A stretch of DNA of 64,000 nucleotides from Nectonema munidae (lineage: Eukaryota > Nematomorpha > Nectonematoida > Nectonematidae): assembly GCA_030549495.1 (NCBI GenBank), contig JAUIRK010000643.1:248001-312000 (forward strand), given 5' to 3'. Shown here piece by piece: positions 52,201 through 61,200 of this stretch; the stretch's first letter is position 1; every line of letters starts with the position of its first letter. The position numbers and the translations under genes were made by a program. Under the pieces are notes generated by a model. That model was not told where the DNA came from. It did not search any database and worked only from the letters and a program-made list of their open reading frames with translations.

Positions 52201-55200
52201 ATCAAATCAACAATTCCAATTTCATTTATAGATTATTTTTGTATTTGGATTTCAAAATACTTATAAGTATGAAACAAAGTTGCGGTTTATTTCTAAAATC
52301 TGTCTCCGATAACATTAATTAAAATTTTACATGAAATATACACATTTTCATATCAAATCAACAATGCCAATTTCATTTATAGATTATTTTTGCATTTGGA
52401 TTTCAAAATACTTATAAGTGTGAAACAAATTTGCGGTTTATTTCTAAAATCTGTCTTCGAGAACATTCATTCAAATTTTACATGAAATCTACACATTTTC
52501 ATATCAAATCAACAATGCCAATTTCATTTATAGATTATTTTTGCATTTGGATTTCAAAATACTTATAAGTGTGAAACAAAGTTGCGGTTTATTTCTAAAA
52601 TCTGTCTTCGAGAACATTCTTCAAATTTTACATGAAATCTACACATTTTCATATCAAATCAACAATGCCAATTTCATTTATAGATTATTTTTGCATTTGG
52701 ATTTCAAAATACTTATAAGTGTGAAACAAATTTGCGGTTTATTTCTAAAATCTGTCTTCGAGAACATTCTTCAAATTTTACATGAAATATACACATTTTC
52801 ATATCAAATCAACAATGCCAATTTCATTTATAGATTATTTTTGCATTTGGATTTCAAAATACTTATAAGTGTGAAACAAATTTGCGGTTTATTTCTAAAA
52901 TCTGTCTTCGAGAACACTCATTCAAATTTTACATGAAATATACACATTTTCATATCAAATCAACAATGCCAATTTCATTTATAGATTATTTTTGCATTTG
53001 GATTTCAAAATACTTATAAGTGTGAAACAAATTTGCGGTTTATTTCTAAAATCTGTCTTCGAGAACATTCTTCAAATTTTACATGAAATATACACATTTT
53101 CATATCAAATCAACAATTCCAATTTCATTTATAGATTATTTTTGTATTTGGATTTCAAAATACTTATAAGTGTGAAACAAAGTTGCGGTTTATTTCTAAA
53201 ATCTGTCTCCGATAACATTAATTAAAATTTTACATGAAATATACACATTTTCATATCAAATCAACAATGCCAATTTCATTTATAGATTATTTTTGTATTT
53301 GGATTTCAAAATACTTATAAGTGTGAAACAAAGTTGCGGTTTATTTCTAAAATCTGTCTCCGATAACATTAATTAAAATTTTACATGAAATATACACATT
53401 TTCATATCAAATCAACAATGCCAATTTCATTTATAGATTATTTTTGCATTTGGATTTCAAAATACTTATAAGTATGAAACAAAGTTGCGGTTTATTTCTA
53501 AAATCTGTCTCCGATAACATTAATTAAAATTTTACATGAAATATACACATTTTCATATCAAATCAACAATGCCAATTTCATTATAGATTATTTTTGCATT
53601 TGGATTTCAAAATACTTATAAGTGTGAAACAAAGTTGCGGTTTATTTCTAAAATCTGTCTTCGAGAACATTCTTCAAATTTTACATGAAATATACACATT
53701 TTCATATCAAATCAACAATTCCAATTTCATTTATAGATTATTTTTGTATTTAGATTTCAAAATACTTATAAGTATGAAACAAAGTTGCGGTTTATTTCTA
53801 AAATCTGTCTCCGATAACATTAATTAAAATTTTACATGAAATATACACATTTTCATATCAAATCAACAATGCCAATTTCATTTATAGATTATTTTTGCAT
53901 TTGGATTTCAAAATACTTATAATTGTGAAACAAAGTTGCGGTTTATTTCTAAAATCTGTCTTCGAGAACATTCATTCAAATTTTACATGAAATCTACACA
54001 TTTTCATATCAAATCAACAATTCCAATTTCATTTATAGATTATTTTTGTATTTGGATTTCAAAATACTTATAAGTGTGAAACAAAGTTGCGGTTTATTTC
54101 TAAAATCTGTCCCCGATAACATTAATTAAAATTTTACATGAAATATACACATTTTCATATCAAATCAACAATGCCAATTTCATTTATAGATTATTTTTGC
54201 ATTTGGATTTCAAAATACTTATAATTGTGAAACAAAGTTGCGGTTTATTTCTAAAATCTGTCTTCGAGAACATTCATTCAAATTTTACATGAAATCTACA
54301 CATTTTCATATCAAATCAACAATGCCAATTTCATTTATAGATTATTTTTGCATTTGGATTTCAAAATACTTATAAGTGTGAAACAAAGTTGCGGTTTATT
54401 TCTAAAATCTGTCTTCGAGAACATTCTTCAAATTTTACATGAAATCTACACATTTTCATATCAAATCAACAATTCCAATTTCATTTATAGATTATTTTTG
54501 TATTTGGATTTCAAAATACTTATAAGTATGAAACAAAGTTGCGGTTTATTTCTAAAATCTGTCTCCGATAACATTCATTAAAATTTTACATGAAATATAC
54601 ACATTTTCATATCAAATCAACAATGCCAATTTCATTTATAGATTATTTTTGCATTTGGATTTCAAAATACTTATAAGTGTGAAACAAATTTGCGGTTTAT
54701 TTCTAAAATCTGTCTTCGAGAACATTCTTCAAATTTTACATGAAATCTACACATTTTCATATCAAATCAACAATGCCAATTTCATTTATAGATTATTTTT
54801 GTATTTGGATTTCAAAATACTTATAAGTATGAAACAAAGTTGCGGTTTATTTCTAAAATCTGTCTCCGATAACATTAATTAAAATTTTACATGAAATATA
54901 CACATTTTCATATCAAATCAACAATGCCAATTTCATTTATAGATTATTTTTGCATTTGGATTTCAAAATACTTATAATTGTGAAACAAAGTTGCGGTTTA
55001 TTTCTAAAATCTGTCTTCGAGAACATTCATTCAAATTTTACATGAAATCTACACATTTTCATATCAAATCAACAATGCCAATTTCATTATAGATTCTTTT
55101 TGCATTTGGATTTCAAAATACTTATAAGTGTGAAACAAAGTTGCGGTTTATTTCTAAAATCTGTCTTCGAGAACATTCTTCAAATTTTACATGAAATATA

Positions 55201-58200
55201 CACATTTTCATATCAAATCAACAATTCCAATTTCATTTATAGATTATTTTTGTATTTGGATTTCAAAATACTTATAAGTATGAAACAAAGTTGCGGTTTA
55301 TTTCTAAAATCTGTCTCCGATAACATTAATTAAAATTTTACATGAAATATACACATTTTCATATCAAATCAACAATGCCAATTTCATTTATAGATTATTT
55401 TTGTATTTGGATTTCAAAATACTTATAAGTATGAAACAAAGTTGCGGTTTATTTCTAAAATCTGTCTCCGATAACATTAATTAAAATTTTACATGAAATA
55501 TACACATTTTCATATCAAATCAACAATGCCAATTTCATTTATAGATTATTTTTGCATTTGGATTTCAAAATACTTATAATTGTGAAACAAAGTTGCGGTT
55601 TATTTCTAAAATCTGTCTTCGAGAACATTCATTCAAATTTTACATGAAATATACACATTTTCATATCAAATCAACAATGCCAATTTCATTTATAGATTAT
55701 TTTTGCATTTGGATTTCAAAATACTTATAAGTGTGAAACAAAGTTGCGGTTTATTTCTAAAATCTGTCTCCGATAACATTAATTAAAATTTTACATGAAA
55801 TATACACATTTTCATATCAAATCAACAATGCCAATTTCATTTATAGATTATTTTTGCATTTGGATTTCAAAATACTTATAATTGTGAAACAAAGTTGCGG
55901 TTTATTTCTAAAATCTGTCTTCGAGAACATTCATTCAAATTTTACATGAAATATACACATTTTCATATCAAATCAACAATTCCAATTTCATTTATAGATT
56001 ATTTTTGTATTTGGATTTCAAAATACTTATAAGTGTGAAACAAAGTTGCGGTTTATTTCTAAAATCTGTCTTCGAGAACATTCATTAAAATTTTACATGA
56101 AATATACACATTTTCATATCAAATCAACAATGCCAATTTCATTTATAGATTATTTTTGCATTTGGATTTCAAAATACTTATAAGTGTGAAACAAAGTTGC
56201 GGTTTATTTCTAAAATCTGTCTTCGAGAACATTCATTCAAATTTTACATGAAATATACACATTTTCATATCAAATCAACAATGCCAATTTCATTATAGAT
56301 TATTTTTGCATTTGGATTTCAAAATACTTATAAGTGTGAAACAAAGTTGCGGTTTATTTCTAAAATCTGTCTTCGAGAACATTCATTCAAATTTTACATG
56401 AAATATACACATTTTCATATCAAATCAACAATGCCAATTTCATTTATAGATTATTTTTGTATTTGGATTTCAAAATACTTATAAGTGTGAAACAAATTTG
56501 CGGTTTATTTCTAAAATCTGTCTTCGAGAACATTAATTAAAATTTTACATGAAATATACACATTTTCATATCAAATCAACAATGCCAATTTCATTTATAG
56601 ATTATTTTTGCATTTGGATTTCAAAATACTTATAAGTGTGAAACAAAGTTGCGGTTTATTTCTAAAATCTGTCTTCGAGAACATTCATTCAAATTTTACA
56701 TGAAATCTACACATTTTCATATCAAATCAACAATGCCAATTTCATTTATAGATTATTTTTGTATTTGGATTTCAAAATACTTATAAGTGTGAAACAAAGT
56801 TGCGGTTTATTTCTAAAATCTGTCTTCGATAACATTAATTAAAATTTTACATGAAATCTACACATTTTCATATCAAATCAACAATTCCAATTTCATTTAT
56901 AGATTATTTTTGTATTTGGATTTCAAAATACTTATAAGTATGAAACAAAGTTGCGGTTTATTTCTAAAATCTGTCTCCGATAACATTAATTAAAATTTTA
57001 CATGAAATATACACATTTTCATATCAAATCAACAATGCCAATTTCATTTATAGATTATTTTTGCATTTGGATTTCAAAATACTTATAATTGTGAAACAAA
57101 GTTGCGGTTTATTTCTAAAATCTGTCTTCGAGAACATTCATTCAAATTTTACATGAAATATACACATTTTCATATCAAATCAACAATGCCAATTTCATTT
57201 ATAGATTATTTTTGCATTTGGATTTCAAAATACTTATAAGTGTGAAACAAATTTGCGGTTTATTTCTAAAATCTGTCTTCGAGAACATTCATTCAAATTT
57301 TACATGAAATATACACATTTTCATATCAAATCAACAATTCCAATTTCATTTATAGATTATTTTTGTATTTAGATTTCAAAATACTTATAAGTATGAAACA
57401 AAGTTGCGGTTTATTTCTAAAATCTGTCTCCGATAACATTAATTAAAATTTTACATGAAATATACACATTTTCATATCAAATCAACAATGCCAATTTCAT
57501 TTATAGATTATTTTTGCATTTGGATTTCAAAATACTTATAAGTGTGAAACAAAGTTGCGGTTTATTTCTAAAATCTGTCTTCGAGAACATTCATTCAAAT
57601 TTTACATGAAATCTACACATTTTCATATCAAATCAACAATTCCAATTTCATTTATAGATTATTTTTGTATTTGGATTTCAAAATACTTATAAGTGTGAAA
57701 CAAATTTGCGGTTTATTTCTAAAATCTGTCCCCGATAACATTCATTCAAATTTTACATGAAATATACACATTTTCATATCAAATCAACAATGCCAATTTC
57801 ATTTATAGATTATTTTTGTATTTGGATTTCAAAATACTTATAAGTGTGAAACAAATTTGCGGTTTATTTCTAAAATCTGTCTTCGAGAACATTCATTCAA
57901 ATTTTACATGAAATATACACATTTTCATATCAAATCAACAATGCCAATTTCATTTATAGATTATTTTTGTATTTGGATTTCAAAATACTTATAAGTGTGA
58001 AACAAATTTGCGGTTTATTTCTAAAATCTGTCTTCGAGAACATTCATTCAAATTTTACATGAAATATACACATTTTCATATCAAATCAACAATGCCAATT
58101 TCATTTATAGATTATTTTTGTATTTGGATTTCAAAATACTTATAAGTGTGAAACAAATTTGCGGTTTATTTCTAAAATCTGTCTTCGAGAACATTCATTC

Positions 58201-61200
58201 AAATTTTACATGAAATATACACATTTTCATATCAAATCAACAATGCCAATTTCATTTATAGATTATTTTTGTATTTGGATTTCAAAATACTTATAAGTGT
58301 AAAATAAATTTGTGGTTCACTTCTAAAAATTGCTCCCAAAAACAAAATTTGGGTTTACAACTAAAATCTGACTATGAGAACATTCATTCAAATTTTAGAT
58401 GAAATATAAACATTTTTATAACAAATCAAAAATGCCAATTCCAATTATAGATTGTTTTTGGATTTACAATTTGAAAATACTTGTAAGCGTGAATTAAATT
58501 TGCAAAGCAGGTGTTTTACACATATGTACCCATTTTCAAGTAGGCTGAATCCAACAGTGATGTTTATTTTTCATAAAAATTAATCATACCTGTCAAAAAA
58601 TGATTGACATATGACACTTCAACTGAAATAAAGGACTTCATGATTAAATAATTATACGTAGCTATATATGTAATTTATTTTGTCACAGAACAAATAGAAT
58701 TATAAGTAGGCAAAACAAAATTGCAAAAAAAGAAAATATAACTGAAAATGATATAGAACTAAAAATGGGATTTTATACCGAATTCAATGAGGTGATTTTT
58801 TCTAATGAAATTAATTAAATACAAAACAAGGACTTTGTAGAGGCATATTTTGATGCGCATCATTTTATTTGAAGAAGAAAGACAGTTCGTTTATACCATT
58901 CACTCTACAATATCTCGAAAAAACTGAATCGGTCAATATAAGTTTCGTGTTTGACCATTTTGAAAGAGTTTTATACGTATAATCAAATGAAAGATGATAA
59001 AGTTGAAACATAATTTATTTATAATAAACATTTGATCGTTTTTTTATATCTAATCATTTGGTTGTCGTACCGTTTCTCTAAAATGAAAAATATTTTCACC
59101 TCAACATGAGTTTTCTGCATAAAATTTGCTATTTTATTTAATAATTGCTGGCAGTATTTAAAAAAAAGTGAATGATCTCCTTTATTAAAAACTGTCAAGG
59201 ATAATAAAATAGTTTTAAAAAAAAAGGGAAAAACTTTATTCGAAAATTTGTCTTTTTGATATTAAGATTCAAAAAATTATCTTTTTAGAACTTTCTCTTT
59301 GCATAAACACTTTCACCCATTGGAAATGGTTTTTTAGAGTTAGCTATCAAATGCGAAATCATATATGAGGCATGAAGGAAGTTAATTTCGGTTTGATAAA
59401 AATGTTGAGCTTTTTTTTGTTTGATAAATTCCTCTTTCATTCTTTCCTAATACTCCAAGGGCTTATTCTTCAGTTCTAGATAACATTTATTGCGATGGTT
59501 TTCCATCTTACTTGCCCTCATTGATTCGTTTGATTGTGTTTTAGAACACTTTAAGCAAAGTGATGTTGGATGTTCAGTAGTCCCTTCTATGAAACTATAT
59601 TTCAAATTGATTGAAGGAAAAATTGTTTTATTACAGATTCAAAATAAAATTAAAGCTCAAAGAGAAATAAATTCATTTGTAAAATGACTAAAAATTTGAA
59701 TATAGTCTTTAGAGAATATATTGAAAGCAAATCGTTCAAAAATCAGTACAATATATCTAACCGCAAACATACCACGATTTTAAAAAAGTTACAAATTAAT
59801 CAAAAATGTTTAAAAAAACTTTTTATAACTATTTAAATAAAGCGTTAATTTTTTCAGTTGGGTTGTCATATGTCAATCAATTTTTTGAAAAGGTTTGATT
59901 GATTTTTTAAAAAAATAAACATGACCATCGTCCTCAGCACACTTGAAAATTGGTATATATGTGTAAAAAACATTGTATAACCATTTAAACAAAAAGTTTC
60001 TTTTTTTAGTTGAGCTGTCATATATCAATAATAATAAATTTTTTGACAAGTTTTATTGATTTTTAAAAAAAATAAACCTGACCATCGTATTCAGCATACA
60101 TGAAAAGTATATAAATAGAAAATTTTGTATAACCATTTAAACTAAAAGTTTTTTTTCAGTTGAGCTGTCATATATCAATCAATTTTTTGACAGGTTTGGT
60201 TGATTTTAAAAAAAAATAAACGTGACCATCGTGTTCAGCATACATAAAAACGGGTGTATATAAATAGAAAACTTTGTATAACCATTTAAACTAAGTTTTT
60301 TTCAGTTGAGCTGTCATTTTTTTCAGTTGGGCTGTCATATATCAATCAATTTTTTGACAGGTTTGGTTGATTTTTTAAAAAAATAAACGTGACTATCGTG
60401 TTCAGCACATTTGAAAATGGGTATATATGTGTAAAAATAGTGTATACCCATTTAAACTAAAGGTTTCTTTTTTTAGTTGAGCTGTCAAATATCAATCAAT
60501 TTTTGACAAGTTTGATTGATTTTTATGAAAAAAAAATAAATGTCACCATCAGATTCGCAATCAATCATTTAGTAGGTTCACGCGAAAATTTTGTAAAAAT
60601 TTGCAACCATTCAAGAAAAACCGAGGGGCTAAAATAGCCCCCCCCCCCGTCACTGGGGAAATGAAAATAGGCCGTCACTAATAGAGTTAAAAGTTTCACA
60701 AAAAAATGTCTACGAGGTGCTTGTCATATACATATTGCACGTAAATGCAGGGATGAGCTAAGTTTGCAGCATCCGTTGTTTCATTAACCCTTTAATGACC
60801 AGAATAATCAGACGGTATTTAATGTAAAGCAGATTTGTATTAAAGAGCATTGATAAACGCAGACAATTTTATTTTTGTAAAGCCAACCATAGTCGACTCT
60901 GGCCGTTAACCAGTTAAGCTGTTTTGCAAAAAATGTTGAAAATCGAATTCTGAATAAAACCACACGCTACATTATATCGTCTCATCACTACCAGGCATAT
61001 CTCTCCTGTCTTGTAACTGTAATGTGATCAGACATCTCTCATATTAGCATTATAACTTAGCTTCTTAGCACATTCATATATCTTTGCAGCAAGGTTATAT
61101 CAAATGTACTCCTATGTTATAGGACTTTTTGACAACAGTTATTTTTTCAAACTTTATAGAAGGCTTTCAAACCAGACTTAATATTTTGCAAAAACATTCC

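Noticed and set aside
49993-55333. Series of near-identical 77-131-codon open frames ([13 protein letters not shown]...) in the tandem array
   Set aside because: The repeat unit of about 151 bp is not a multiple of three, so the frame is lost every one to three units. The peptide resembles no protein family. It is a by-product of the satellite.
49838-58505. CRISPR-like appearance of a regular repeat array
   Set aside because: There are no unique spacers between short repeats. The whole 151-bp unit repeats, in a eukaryotic intron.
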